Shown: positions 7,907 through 16,868, numbered from the stretch's first letter. The stretch is DNA of 64,000 nucleotides from Guptibacillus hwajinpoensis (GCF_020171785.1 NZ_JAIVAE010000003.1:248001-312000); one strand, 5' to 3'. The notes: generated from the letters alone by a model not told the origin. Numbers and translations are program-made.

Positions 7907-9316
7907 TTAGCCATGTTTAATATTTAAATTTAATGCAGGTTGTTCGGCAGACGGCTTTTCACGATAAGCAATGAACGTAACGAGAAACGAAGTGGCCAAT
8001 GCAACTAGAATCACAAGAATGTATTGAAAGAAACCATCGCCTATATACAATAACAATCCTGGTAGCATCGTCGAACCAGTACCCGCAGCAGCGATGCCCA
8101 AAATCGAAGCAAACCCACCGCCGACTGCGCCACCTAAACAACCGTAAATAAATGGCTTTACTTTCGGTAAGTTAATCGCAAACATCACAGGCTCAGTGAT
8201 GCCAAAGAAAGCAGGTATTACGGAACCTAACATATTAGATCGTTTAATTTTATCTCTTTGCTGAATAACGACCGCAAGAGCTGCTCCTGCTTGACCGGCG
8301 ATTGCTGCCGTACCAATTGGATTGATTAAATCATATCCCGTTTCTGCAACCATCTTAACGGTTATCGGAACAATCGTATGGTGCATACCTGTTATCGCTA
8401 AAAGCTGAATGGTACCTCCATAAACAAATCCACCTATCCCAAATGGTAATTCAAAGAAATACATGATGCCAGAAGTAAGTAAATTTTCTATCCCCAAAAT
8501 CACCGGGCCCACGATAACAAGTCCAAGAATTAATGAAAACAGTAATGTGACAAACGGTGTCAAAATAAGGTCTAGCATCTCAGGAATGTATTTTCTCGCT
8601 ATTTTTTCCGTTTTGGCAGCTAACCACCCCATAAAGACAGCAGGTAGAATCGAACTTTGCATACCTGTTATTGGAATATCAAACCCTAATATTGTAAGAA
8701 GTAGCGGTTCTACTTCCCCGAACGATACAGCCCATTTATCCGGTAACTGTGGCGCTACTAGCATTAAGCCGAGGGCTATTCCAATGACGGGTGATCCTCC
8801 AAATTTCTTCATAGCAGACCAAGTAATTAACACCGGAATGAATGTAAACGCTGTATCTGTTAGTACTTGAGACAGTACTAAAATGGTTGAGGAGAGTTCC
8901 ATTCCGAAACCGTTTACAAGTAATCCTCTAAGTCCCATCAATAGACCTGTTGCAATGAGAACAGGGATAACAGGGATAAAAATATCTGCAAAGGTTTTTG
9001 TTAGTTGTTGAATCTTAGAATTGTTTGAATTTCTTGGTTCATTAGAGCTGTCTTGACTGTCAGTGACTCCACCTTTTTCAAGTTCAGCATAAACTTTATT
9101 TACAAAACCAGTACCAAGAATGATTTGATGTTGCCCACTTTGATAAAAATATCCGCTTACGCCTTCAATTGAATCCAATGATTCTTTCTTAAGCAATGTA
9201 TCATCATTCAGCTCGACCCTTAATCTTGTTGCACAGTGAGAGATGCGATAAATATTCTCTTTTCCACCTAATGCTTGTAATACAGAATGAGCAACTGTTT
9301 TAGGATTCTTCGCCAT
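7907..9316 (-). CDS. scrA: Sucrose-specific PTS enzyme IIBC
   Basis: A 469-residue PTS permease of the glucose-sucrose family. The N-terminal IIB domain carries the phosphorylated cysteine in CATRLRVEL (Cys28). It is followed by an IIC domain with about ten membrane segments, including GITEPVMFAINLPKVKPF. There is no IIA domain, as is usual for sucrose permeases that borrow IIA-Glc. It takes up sucrose with phosphorylation from phosphoenolpyruvate. It is the first gene of the scrAB unit, preceded by GGAGGGG and by two operators. Related trehalose permeases are the alternative; the scrB neighbour favours sucrose. Confidence 0.9.
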   Translation of the reverse strand: MAKNPKTVAHSVLQALGGKENIYRISHCATRLRVELNDDTLLKKESLDSIEGVSGYFYQSGQHQIILGTGFVNKVYAELEKGGVTDSQDSSNEPRNSNNSKIQQLTKTFADIFIPVIPVLIATGLLMGLRGLLVNGFGMELSSTILVLSQVLTDTAFTFIPVLITWSAMKKFGGSPVIGIALGLMLVAPQLPDKWAVSFGEVEPLLLTILGFDIPITGMQSSILPAVFMGWLAAKTEKIARKYIPEMLDLILTPFVTLLFSLILGLVIVGPVILGIENLLTSGIMYFFELPFGIGGFVYGGTIQLLAITGMHHTIVPITVKMVAETGYDLINPIGTAAIAGQAGAALAVVIQQRDKIKRSNMLGSVIPAFFGITEPVMFAINLPKVKPFIYGCLGGAVGGGFASILGIAAAGTGSTMLPGLLLYIGDGFFQYILVILVALATSFLVTFIAYREKPSAEQPALNLNIKHG

Positions 9317-9355
9317 GATCCTACCCCTCCAATAGCATATTCGTTATCCTCACAA

Positions 9356-9375
9356 AAGCGGAAACGTTTCCACTT
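9356..9375. promoter_or_regulatory. Operator 1 (LacI/ScrR- or CcpA-type palindrome)
   Basis: A perfect 12-bp palindrome GGAAACGTTTCC (9360-9371), 44 bp upstream of the scrA start. The LacI-family gene next to it is the likely regulator; CcpA could also bind. Confidence 0.75.
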
Positions 9376-9410
9376 TGTCCTAAAAAGAAAATTTCTGATT
9401 AAACCCCCGC

Positions 9411-9428
9411 ACTGGAAACGTTTCCAGT
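9411..9428. promoter_or_regulatory. Operator 2 (LacI/ScrR-type palindrome)
   Basis: A perfect 18-bp palindrome ACTGGAAACGTTTCCAGT. Its centre is 54 bp from that of operator 1, near five helical turns, so both sites face the same side of the DNA. Confidence 0.8.
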
Positions 9429-9501
9429 TACGATAAAAAATGAAAGCGACTCTAGAAATCGCTTTTGAATAACTAAATGATATCGTTTACACACCAGGGA
9501 G

Positions 9502-10485
9502 TCAAGTGTTTTTTTTATTTGTACTATTTCCATCAAAGAAGGTAACTGGAAGAACATTTTTCTTTTCAACTGGCTGTTCCTTAATTAGATTAATAAGCAC
9601 TTCTACTGCTTTTTCAGCCATTTCAGCAACAGGTTGGATAATTGTTGAAAAAGTTAATTCATCTTCCTTACTGGAAGTAACACCATCAAAACCAATCACT
9701 TGCACATCCTCTGGAACTCTTCTTCCTACATTTTTTAGGGACCGCAACAATAATTTCGCCCACTTATCATTCATGGTAAAAAATCCATCCACATCAGGGT
9801 TTTGTTTTAAAAATCGTTGGATAACCGCTTCAATGTCTGTGACAGGCTCTCTTAATTCGTAAATACAGTGATCAATATTTTTGCTTAAACTCTCCGTTTC
9901 AAATCCAAGCCGCCGTTTCATCGATTCATTTTCAATGTTTGAAACACTACCTAAATAAGCAATGCGGTTACAACCCCGTTTTATCAGTTCTTCAGCTGCA
10001 AGCTCTCCACCTTTCTTATTATCACTCGTGACAAATACGACATCTTTCGTAAAGTGTCGATCAATACTTACAATCGGTAGGTGACTTGAAATATATTGAT
10101 CAAGTTCAGCACTATAGGTAATTGCAATTAACCCATCTATTTTATTTTTTTCAAGCATCGAAATATAGCTTATTTCTTTCGCACGTTCATTCTGAGTATT
10201 ACAAAGGATCATTTTATAGCCGAGATCAGACAATTTCTTTTCAACATGATAAGCAAATTTCGAAAAGAATGGATGCCAAATGGTAGGCACAATCAATGCG
10301 ATCGATTGACTTTGCTGCATTTTAAAATTCCTAGCCACTTCATTTTGCTTATAATTCAGTGCTTCAATCGCTCGTTCTACTTTTCGTCGCGTTGTTTCTT
10401 TAACAGGACCATTGTTGTTAAGTACTCGTGAAACAGTACCTAATCCTACCCCAGCCTCTCTTGCTACATCTTTCATATTTACCAA
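9502..10485 (-). CDS. scrR: LacI-family repressor of sucrose utilisation
   Basis: A 327-residue LacI/GalR regulator. Its N-terminal helix-turn-helix is VNMKDVAREAGVGLGTVSRVLNN, followed by the hinge helix and a periplasmic-binding-protein-like sugar-binding domain ending before GNSTNKKN. It lies upstream of scrAB on the same strand, and palindromes of the type LacI proteins bind lie in the gap. Likely role: repress scrAB until a sucrose-derived sugar phosphate binds. The start is TTG with AGGTGA 9 nt upstream; an ATG three codons later is possible. Confidence 0.85.
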   Translation of the reverse strand: MVNMKDVAREAGVGLGTVSRVLNNNGPVKETTRRKVERAIEALNYKQNEVARNFKMQQSQSIALIVPTIWHPFFSKFAYHVEKKLSDLGYKMILCNTQNERAKEISYISMLEKNKIDGLIAITYSAELDQYISSHLPIVSIDRHFTKDVVFVTSDNKKGGELAAEELIKRGCNRIAYLGSVSNIENESMKRRLGFETESLSKNIDHCIYELREPVTDIEAVIQRFLKQNPDVDGFFTMNDKWAKLLLRSLKNVGRRVPEDVQVIGFDGVTSSKEDELTFSTIIQPVAEMAEKAVEVLINLIKEQPVEKKNVLPVTFFDGNSTNKKNT

Positions 10486-10557
10486 AGTTCTGATTCACCT
10501 GCTTTGTTTATGAATTCATACAAAAATTATTGTAACATAGAAAAAGTTGTCAAGTTG

Positions 10558-10594
10558 ACCGATAACCTCATTAAGTTAGTATAATAAGGTTATC
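10558..10594 (-). terminator. AT-rich hairpin after the sugar dehydrogenase gene
   Basis: GATAACCTCATTA pairs with TAATAAGGTTATC (one mismatch) just past the dehydrogenase stop. It lacks a strong T tract, so termination is likely but not certain. Confidence 0.45.
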
Positions 10595-11662
10595 CTACTC
10601 CACATTTACCTTTATCATCCGATCATCTTCTTTAACGGGATCCCCTCGACCATCTTTATTATTCGTAATCGCATATAAATTTCCTTCAGCTAAAAATAAT
10701 GAACGAACTCTTCCAATTCCTTCTTCCACAACTGTGGTTCCCTGTCCTTTAAGCTGAAACGATCGAATTGCTTCACCTCGTAAGCAAGCGACATACAATT
10801 GATCATTCCAAAAAACCATTCCTGACGGAGCCCAAGTGTCGTTACCAGAATGATAAAGTGGCTGCGTCATCCCATCCGCAACTTCATCACCTTCAATCAC
10901 AGGCCAGCCGTAATTATTTCCTGGATCAATTTGGTTGATTTCATCATGTGCAGACTGCCCATGCTCAGAGCTAAAAAGTTGTCCTTCGTCATTCCAGGCA
11001 AGTCCCTGGGGATTTCGGTGGCCATACGAGTACACATAGGAATCCTTAAATGGATTGTCTTCTGGAACATTTCCCTCTAGATCCATGCGAAGGATTTTAC
11101 CCGCTAAACTTTCTTTATTTTGAGCTAACTCTGGTTCACCAGCATCGCCAGTTGTAATATAAAGCATGCCATCAGGTCCTAATTTCACTCTGCCACCATT
11201 ATGAAACTGTGAACCAGGGATATTAGAAAGAAGTTCGTCCGTTTCTGTCCATACCCCTTCTCTTAACTCAACCTTCACCACTCTATTCAGCGTTTTATTA
11301 TCTTCTAAATACGTATGATAGAGGAAAGCTGTTTGCGATTCTGGAAAATCTTTTGATAAGGCTAGACCTAAAAGCCCCCCCTCTCCTTCGCTGTGAATCT
11401 CTTTTGCAAGTTGCAGAGACTGCCTCTCCAAACGATTCGTAACGTTTGCCACTATGCCAGAACGTTCCGTAATGTAAAATGTTCCTTCAGATCGTGTGAT
11501 TTCCCACGGAACATCTAGATTTTCTATAAATGCTTCCTCATAATTTTCCTCAGCCACATGCTCATCAGAACGATCGTTAGGTTTATGACTAGAACATGCT
11601 ACCAAAATGAGAAATGCTCCGATCACTCCCATTATTCTCACGATGTATGCCTCTTTTCTCAT
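10595..11662 (-). CDS. PQQ-dependent (aldose) sugar dehydrogenase-like lipoprotein
   Basis: A 355-residue exported lipoprotein. The signal peptide ends in a lipobox LVAC, followed by a six-bladed propeller of the glucose/sorbosone dehydrogenase family. Characteristic blocks are GLLGLALSKDFP, FHNGGRVKLGPDGMLYITTGD, YSYGHRNPQGLAW and SEHGQSAHDEIN, which carry the catalytic His and calcium/PQQ ligands in homologues such as YliI. Whether the host makes PQQ is unknown, so the true cofactor and substrate are open. It lies 11 nt after the VOC gene, probably in one transcript. The first ATG has a poor ribosome binding site; a GTG at codon 8 preceded by AGAGG is an alternative start. Confidence 0.82.
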   Translation of the reverse strand: MRKEAYIVRIMGVIGAFLILVACSSHKPNDRSDEHVAEENYEEAFIENLDVPWEITRSEGTFYITERSGIVANVTNRLERQSLQLAKEIHSEGEGGLLGLALSKDFPESQTAFLYHTYLEDNKTLNRVVKVELREGVWTETDELLSNIPGSQFHNGGRVKLGPDGMLYITTGDAGEPELAQNKESLAGKILRMDLEGNVPEDNPFKDSYVYSYGHRNPQGLAWNDEGQLFSSEHGQSAHDEINQIDPGNNYGWPVIEGDEVADGMTQPLYHSGNDTWAPSGMVFWNDQLYVACLRGEAIRSFQLKGQGTTVVEEGIGRVRSLFLAEGNLYAITNNKDGRGDPVKEDDRMIKVNVE

Positions 11663-11673
11663 TATTTATAAAA

Positions 11674-12021
11674 TCACTCACAAATCATTAATACATTTCC
11701 GTCAGGATCCTTAAAGTTAAACCAATGACCGTTTTCAATTTCCGTCACAAGTTCAATTCCCTTTTCTTTCATAAAGGAAAAGGCAGCTGCAATGTCATTC
11801 GTATCAAAATGAAACGCAGGTGTGTGGAATATGGTTTCGGACGAAAAAATTTTACTATCAAGCACAAGTCCAGTCCCCTTCATAGGAACAATATAAAGGT
11901 GTCCAGCGATAATATCCCCATCTGGCTCGAGGCCAAGCAAATCACAGTACCATTTTTTAGCATCCTCGATATTACTTACTGGGATAAAGACCGCACTAAC
12001 TCGATTTAAGATTGGTGTCAA
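11674..12021 (-). CDS. VOC-superfamily (glyoxalase-like) protein
   Basis: A 115-residue single-domain vicinal-oxygen-chelate protein: AVFIPVSNIEDAKKWYCDLLGLEPDG, a central strand pair, then FNFKDPDGNVLMICE, the usual C-terminal metal-site strand. Members include glyoxalases, dioxygenases and fosfomycin-type resistance proteins; this one is not assigned to a reaction. The start codon is TTG with AAGGAAGG upstream. It is followed closely by the sugar dehydrogenase lipoprotein gene. Confidence 0.8.
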   Translation of the reverse strand: MTPILNRVSAVFIPVSNIEDAKKWYCDLLGLEPDGDIIAGHLYIVPMKGTGLVLDSKIFSSETIFHTPAFHFDTNDIAAAFSFMKEKGIELVTEIENGHWFNFKDPDGNVLMICE

Positions 12022-12109
12022 TTGGCTAACCTTCCTTTCAATATAAATTTCTCATCAACTATATCTCTTCTTGATTCCGTGTGTTGATCCTGCTCAGGAA
12101 TAATAAATC

Positions 12110-12142
12110 AAAAAAAGTACTTACTTTTAAAGTACTTTTGCT
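12110..12142 (-). terminator. Hairpin with T tract on minus strand
   Basis: AAAAGTACTT and AAAGTACTTTT form a stem followed on the minus strand by seven T residues. It is probably a second terminator behind the CwlJ-type gene. Confidence 0.6.
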
Positions 12143-12238
12143 TCCTATGGTAAAATAATTCAACAAAATTCCCCCTCTACATTTTTGCTTTCTAGTCAGT
12201 AGCTGAGGTGGGTAAGATAAAGAAATATTCCTCAAACA

Positions 12239-12275
12239 AAAGGAGCCTATCTACGTTCAGATAGACTCCTCTTCA
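12239..12275 (-). terminator. Terminator of the CwlJ-type gene
   Basis: AGGAGCCTATCT pairs with AGATAGACTCCT (one mismatch) around 6 nt, with TTTT on the minus strand. The stem resembles that of the dispersed repeat further right but lacks the CCGAG continuation. Confidence 0.75.
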
Positions 12276-12299
12276 TGTTAAAGGAAAAAATCCTTAATC

Positions 12300-12737
12300 T
12301 TAGTTATAAACACTAGCACACGTGCCAGCTTCTGGTTCATAGTAACAATGATTTTTAAATTGACCTGCAAAAGGTTGCCCGTACCAGGTAGGAGGACAAG
12401 GAGCATAAGGATTGAAATACCAAAGAGCATATTTCCCCGGATGTTCTCTCCAATAATCCAAGTTCTTTTTTGCTAACCGTTTTTCAACAGACCTTGCTCT
12501 GTTATAAAAGACATTCCCTTTTTGAACGGCCTCAAAGGAATAATTCCCTCCCTGCACTTGATAAATCACTTGGGGAATAGTTCTCAGACCTACAAAGTCT
12601 AAACATTCTGCTTGTGCACGGTTCACAATGACATTTCCTACATACAACATTCCTTGCTTCCCTTCACCTTCGGCTTCCGCTCTCATCATTCTTGCCATTA
12701 AATCAACGTCTGAACTTGTGTATTTTACTCTCGGCAT
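12300..12737 (-). CDS. cwlJ: Cell wall hydrolase, CwlJ/SleB catalytic family
   Basis: A 145-residue Hydrolase_2 domain protein without a signal peptide, as in B. subtilis CwlJ, which sits in the spore coat and degrades cortex peptidoglycan at germination. Conserved parts are DLMARMMRAEAEGEG (catalytic Glu region), VGNVIVNRAQA, ALWYFNP and the C-terminal FKNHCYYEP. Substrate in the family: muramic-delta-lactam cortex peptidoglycan. The start chosen is the ATG preceded by GGGGTGA; a GTG three codons earlier lies within that site. The gene is monocistronic. The YhcR-type paralogues of the family cannot be excluded. Confidence 0.82.
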   Translation of the reverse strand: MPRVKYTSSDVDLMARMMRAEAEGEGKQGMLYVGNVIVNRAQAECLDFVGLRTIPQVIYQVQGGNYSFEAVQKGNVFYNRARSVEKRLAKKNLDYWREHPGKYALWYFNPYAPCPPTWYGQPFAGQFKNHCYYEPEAGTCASVYN

Positions 12738-12881
12738 ATTTTTCACCCCAAGTACATTGTATGAAGGAAAGGCACTTTTATGTCATTCATTTTATAGCAG
12801 AATGAAACTTCAAAACTGTTCTACTAATTTTATTTTAGTATAGCATTAGTAGAAGAAGGGATCGCTAAACGTTCATAAATA

Positions 12882-12926
12882 AAAAAAGGATAGGTAAGTA
12901 GCATGCCGCTACTTACCTATCCCCTT
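12882..12926 (-). terminator. Strong terminator of the LVIVD-repeat gene
   Basis: A 15-bp perfect stem GGATAGGTAAGTAGC with a 5-nt loop, followed on the minus strand by a run of seven T residues. Confidence 0.9.
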
Positions 12927-12964
12927 CTTTTAATATACAAGGTACATAAACCAATCCCATCAAG

Positions 12965-14377
12965 CTAGGACTGTGGAACAGATTGATCTTTGTGTTTATT
13001 CCCGTTATTCTGTAGCACTTTTAAACCACTACCGATGTCTGACGCTAGAATATAATTTCGATCTACGAATACACCCCACACATCTGATTGCTCTGGTGTG
13101 TATTGAGCAATTTCTGTCGGTTTAGAGGGATTCGTAATGTCTACCGCTATAACTCCTCCCGCATAGTGAGAAAGATAAAGGGTATTTCCATGGACTTTTG
13201 GATCGTGAACTGTTTTCGCAAAGGTGACATTGTCTTCTTCTGGAATATCATAGGTTAACTCTGTTTTAAATTCACTCAAAAGTTTTGGATTACTCTTATC
13301 TTTTATATCAAAAATACGTGTATAACCATATGCATTTTCATATCCTTCTTTAACTGGGTCATAGACTTCTCTTGTTTCAATTAAAATCGTCCCACCTTTT
13401 GCAAGGGTCGAGGAGTGAGCGGATCCCTGCTGATCAGATGCAAAATCAGTTCTTCCAAGGTACTCAGGTTCCTCTGGATTCGATATGTCAAATATAACTG
13501 TGCCAAGATCCCACATCGAGACATATGCGTACTTTCCAGTTTCATCTACCATTGTACTGTGGTTAAAGAGTGGTCTAGTTTTACCATCCGGTGAGTTCCA
13601 GTGATAGCCATTGAAATCGTCTGCTACCTCAGGAAGTGTCCTCGGATCAAACTGCCAGAGTGTCTCTGGGTTCGTTGGATCTGTCACATCAACAATTTGA
13701 AAGTCTTTCTCTTCTCCATTACTGTAATAATCAGCATAAGGGTTTGCAGCTACGACTATTGCGCGATTACCTTGAGTTGTTAAGTATAACTCATGTGTTC
13801 CTCTTGTTTTCTTAGTCACTTCCCAAAAGCCAAGTTTTTTAGGGTTTTCCGGATTCGTTACGTCATATAAAAGAAATCCACCTTTGGAATCGGGATTGTT
13901 TTTATTTAGCTGCTGAACGGAAACGACAGCAAGATCACCTTTAAACTCAGGAGTGCTAATGGATTTCACAATTACTTTCTCCTGCCATGTTTCTGGAATA
14001 TCGTTATTTGCAAATACCGCTACCTCTTCCGGATTTGCAGGGTCTTTCAAATCAAACACCCGAACTCCGCCATTACCATTGTTCTGCACATGCGTGCCTA
14101 CATAGGCATATCCTTTGTGAGCGTAAACATCAGCAAATGAATTTTGCTTACCGTCTTCACGAACAATATCCATCTCTGGTGCTGCCACTTCATTTAAGAA
14201 ATTAAGGTTTTTACTACCTTCAAGAACCGGAGCTGCAACATTATCATAATTCGCGCGTTCTCCTTTTTCAATATTCACATCTCCAATTTCATCATGTGCG
14301 AGGACCTGTCCTGGAAGAATAATAGAAAATGCCAAAACTCCAGACAATGCCGTGTTAACTATGTACTTACTATTCAA
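12965..14377 (-). CDS. Secreted LVIVD-repeat beta-propeller protein
   Basis: A 470-residue exported protein. An N-terminal signal peptide ends near GQVLAHD. Repeated strands follow of the type GVRVFDLKDPANPEEV, FQIVDVTDPTNPETL, VIFDISNPEEPEYLG and VIAVDITNPSKPTEI, which are LVIVD repeats expected to close into a beta-propeller. Such proteins are common on the surface of Gram-positive bacteria, and none has a settled biochemical role. The start is TTG with GGAGG eight nt upstream. It is monocistronic with a strong terminator. Confidence 0.82.
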   Translation of the reverse strand: MNSKYIVNTALSGVLAFSIILPGQVLAHDEIGDVNIEKGERANYDNVAAPVLEGSKNLNFLNEVAAPEMDIVREDGKQNSFADVYAHKGYAYVGTHVQNNGNGGVRVFDLKDPANPEEVAVFANNDIPETWQEKVIVKSISTPEFKGDLAVVSVQQLNKNNPDSKGGFLLYDVTNPENPKKLGFWEVTKKTRGTHELYLTTQGNRAIVVAANPYADYYSNGEEKDFQIVDVTDPTNPETLWQFDPRTLPEVADDFNGYHWNSPDGKTRPLFNHSTMVDETGKYAYVSMWDLGTVIFDISNPEEPEYLGRTDFASDQQGSAHSSTLAKGGTILIETREVYDPVKEGYENAYGYTRIFDIKDKSNPKLLSEFKTELTYDIPEEDNVTFAKTVHDPKVHGNTLYLSHYAGGVIAVDITNPSKPTEIAQYTPEQSDVWGVFVDRNYILASDIGSGLKVLQNNGNKHKDQSVPQS

Positions 14378-14599
14378 CTCATCGCCTCCGATATCTAAAT
14401 ATTCTGATAACGAAATACTGATAACACACTCAATTGTAAATTTAATTCATATTTTGTAAAATGATCCACATGAACCACTTAGTATTTAATAAGTCGTGAC
14501 TAATGGAATACTGCCTTTCAATTCAAACGTAATTTAAATCATGACAATACTCCTGGTTCCTTATTCTTTCAAATTAATATTTAATAGTTTAAACGTAGT

Positions 14600-14961
14600 T
14601 CTTTCTAAAAGCATGTTTGTATGAGAGCATCTTAAAAATGCTGACCTTCTTTTCGCTTCTGTTGGGGTTACGCCATGTAAATTAAAAACGATCTCGTAAG
14701 GGAGTCCAGTGAATTTTATCCATATTTCATCGCAACATCGATTATTTTTGCATTACTATTTTGAAGCTCGAATGCTACCAAACTTAGTCGTCTACAACGT
14801 ATATATTCTGATAACATCATTCCTGCAAGAAAAGAAAACATTTTCTTAAAATGATATTCGGAACAATAAGCTTTGCTTGCGACTACTTTGTAGTCTATTT
14901 CATTAGTAAGATTTTTATCAATATACTTCATTGCAGTATTCATGTCCTTAAGCAACTCCAA
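14600..14961 (-). pseudogene. AraC-family regulator remnant
   Basis: The first 81 codons encode an AraC helix-turn-helix domain ([36 protein letters not shown] ending IIDVAMKYG). A TAA then replaces the Tyr codon usual at this place. Past the stop, NSLDSLTRSF continues in frame, and after a frameshift the family segment HGVTPTEAKRR follows. The effector domain is missing. At least two lesions and the truncation make it dead. A good TATGACCTCC-complement ribosome binding site survives at the start. Confidence 0.75.
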
Positions 14962-15200
14962 TATGACCTCCTTTCATCAATAGAATAACAGCAGTTTCCT
15001 CTATTTATCCGACATTTCGTGTACCATTTAGTAAGGTTAATGAACCAATAATGGTCCGTTAGTTCAATTCTGTCATCCGCATGTTTACACCCCATTTTTT
15101 TAAGAGCTCCGAGATAACAGTGCTACTTCCTCCTTTTAAAGTCTCCACAACAAACTGTTATGCAATTCCCATACGCAAAACTTTTGCCGTTAAACACACA
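14962..15200. other. Gap before padR; one repeat-core lookalike
   Basis: No gene is evident. GCTCCGAGATAA at 15106-15117 matches the core of the dispersed repeat but lacks its hairpin, so it is either a remnant or chance. Confidence 0.4.
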
Positions 15201-15229
15201 TTGACAGGGTTAGGCCGGCAGGATACAAT
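15201..15229 (+). promoter_or_regulatory. Sigma-A promoter of padR
   Basis: TTGACA, exactly 17 nt, TACAAT: near-consensus boxes upstream of padR. Confidence 0.85.
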
Positions 15230-15240
15230 ACGCATATAAT

Positions 15241-15265
15241 TACTATGCATCGAACTACTATGCAT
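15241..15265. promoter_or_regulatory. Probable PadR operator (direct repeats)
   Basis: TACTATGCAT occurs twice with a 15-bp period, starting 12 bp after the -10 box and ending just before the ribosome binding site. Each copy contains the palindrome ATGCAT. The position suits autorepression by the PadR protein. Confidence 0.6.
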
Positions 15266-15282
15266 AAGGAGGGAATGTATCT

Positions 15283-15627
15283 ATGAAAGTGAGTAAAGAG
15301 CTGCTTAAAGGGAGTACCACCACGCTGATTTTAAGCTTGCTGAACACTAAGCCAAGGTATGGATATGAAATCATCAAGGAGCTGGAATTAAAGTCTGATG
15401 GTATTTTCAGTTTCAAGGAAGGAACAATCTACCCTATTCTTCATACCCTTGAGAAAAAAGGACTTATTGTCTCCTTCTGGGGGGAAGGGACTGGAAAGAG
15501 AAAGAGGAAATATTACAAGTTGAATGAGTCAGGAAGAGAACTTATCCAAGAGAAAAAAGAAGAATGGTCTGTTTTTAAAAATGCAGTGGACCAAGTGCTT
15601 CATGGAGAGAAAACCGCATGGGAATAG
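15283..15627 (+). CDS. PadR-family transcriptional regulator
   Basis: A 114-residue winged-helix PadR regulator: LLKGSTTTLILSLLNTKPRYGYEIIKEL, then FSFKEGTIYPILHTLEKKGLI, the recognition helix and wing, and the dimerising C-terminal helix ending WSVFKNAVDQVL. The family represses adjacent membrane-protein genes until a ligand binds. The start follows AAGGAGGG. The next gene overlaps its end by 10 nt, so the two are translationally coupled; this PadR presumably controls that gene. Confidence 0.9.
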   Translation: MKVSKELLKGSTTTLILSLLNTKPRYGYEIIKELELKSDGIFSFKEGTIYPILHTLEKKGLIVSFWGEGTGKRKRKYYKLNESGRELIQEKKEEWSVFKNAVDQVLHGEKTAWE

Positions 15628-16868
15628 ATAAGAAATTCGAAGTATATATTGATAGGTTGTGTAAGCGGATCAGAAATAAGGATGTACATGATCACATCAA
15701 GCTCGAGATAGGCGATCATCTTCAAGAACTTAAAGAGGATGCCATGCGCAGGGGACTTTCTGAAGAAGAGGCTGTAAATGAGGCAATGAAGCATATAGGT
15801 GATGAGAAAGCATTAGGGAAGCAGTTGAACAAGACGCATAAAGCACCGTTAGATGTACAAACCATTCTTTCTGTTCTCGCGGTTTCTCTGTTCGGACTTC
15901 TGGTTATGTACTACCTGCAATTTCATTCCACCATTACAGCGCTTCATGAGATGAAGGTATTCAATAAAAGCCTGGTTTTCTACTTAGCCGGCCTTCTGCT
16001 CATACTAATTTTGTTCAAATGTGATTACAGAAAACTGGCTAAGTATTCGATCCGCATTTATGCAGGGACGTTATTCATTCTTTCATTGACCCTCCTTCTC
16101 GGTGTCCGGGTCGAAGGCATCCCATTTTTAAATATCGGCTTTGCTTTTATCAATTTCACTGAAATCACTCCATACCTCTTGGCCATATCCTTTGCGGGAA
16201 TCTTTCACGCCTGGAATTGGAAAAATATTAAAAACTTCTGGATTGGAGCAGGGCTTCTTGCTGTACCGATCCTTTTGCTTTCAACGACTGGGGCAGTGGC
16301 TGCTACATTCATCAGTTTGGCGATATCCATTACCATTATGTCCGTGTCTAGCGCCAGCATCAAGCAAGTTTTATCCATTACTGTACCTGTATCCATTTTG
16401 CCGATGGTTCGTCTATTCGTCCAAACAGATACGTCGACATCACCTTATACTAGTTTGACTTTGAGAGATGCAAACTTTATCGGTAATGCCTTACAGTCCA
16501 CTCCCGGACTGATGTCAGAAGTCCATACTGATTTCATTTTTTCGTACACCATCTACACATTCGGTTGGTTTCCCTCCATCATCGTGTTTGTATTGATTGC
16601 CTATTTCATTTGGAGAATCATTAGTACTGGCAGGAACATGGTTTATTCCTATGGCCGACTTCTTACTACCGGTCTAGCAACGACATTCTCCGCTCAGTTC
16701 ATCCTAAACATCCTGATAAACCTCGGTTTTTCAGGGTTGCCCGGTGCAGTCATGCCTTTCATGAGTTTTGGAGGCTCTCATATACTACTTGAAATGACTG
16801 CTGTCGGTTTAATATTAAGCATCTACAGAAGACGCAATCTAGTCGAACAACATTTGGCATATAGTTGA
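15618..16868 (+). CDS. SEDS-family protein (FtsW/RodA-like) with permease-prefix domain
   Basis: A 416-residue membrane protein. Residues 1-75 form a soluble helical permease-prefix domain (IKLEIGDHLQELKEDAMRR, then GLSEEEAVNEAMKHIGD). Residues 80-410 form about ten membrane helices with SEDS signatures: HTDFIF (303-308, containing the conserved catalytic-type Asp305) and PFMSFGGS (380-387). SEDS proteins polymerise or handle lipid II. The prefix domain normally precedes ABC permeases and is paired with PadR regulators, so a stress-induced peptidoglycan polymerase is a reasonable inference. Start overlaps padR; GGAGAG lies upstream. Confidence 0.82.
   Translation: MGIDKKFEVYIDRLCKRIRNKDVHDHIKLEIGDHLQELKEDAMRRGLSEEEAVNEAMKHIGDEKALGKQLNKTHKAPLDVQTILSVLAVSLFGLLVMYYLQFHSTITALHEMKVFNKSLVFYLAGLLLILILFKCDYRKLAKYSIRIYAGTLFILSLTLLLGVRVEGIPFLNIGFAFINFTEITPYLLAISFAGIFHAWNWKNIKNFWIGAGLLAVPILLLSTTGAVAATFISLAISITIMSVSSASIKQVLSITVPVSILPMVRLFVQTDTSTSPYTSLTLRDANFIGNALQSTPGLMSEVHTDFIFSYTIYTFGWFPSIIVFVLIAYFIWRIISTGRNMVYSYGRLLTTGLATTFSAQFILNILINLGFSGLPGAVMPFMSFGGSHILLEMTAVGLILSIYRRRNLVEQHLAYS

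Noticed and set aside
12239-12275. Copy of the cassette repeat next to the CwlJ-type gene
   Set aside because: The stem AGGAGCCTATCT is shared, but the right arm and the GCTCCGAG continuation are missing, so it is called as an ordinary terminator.
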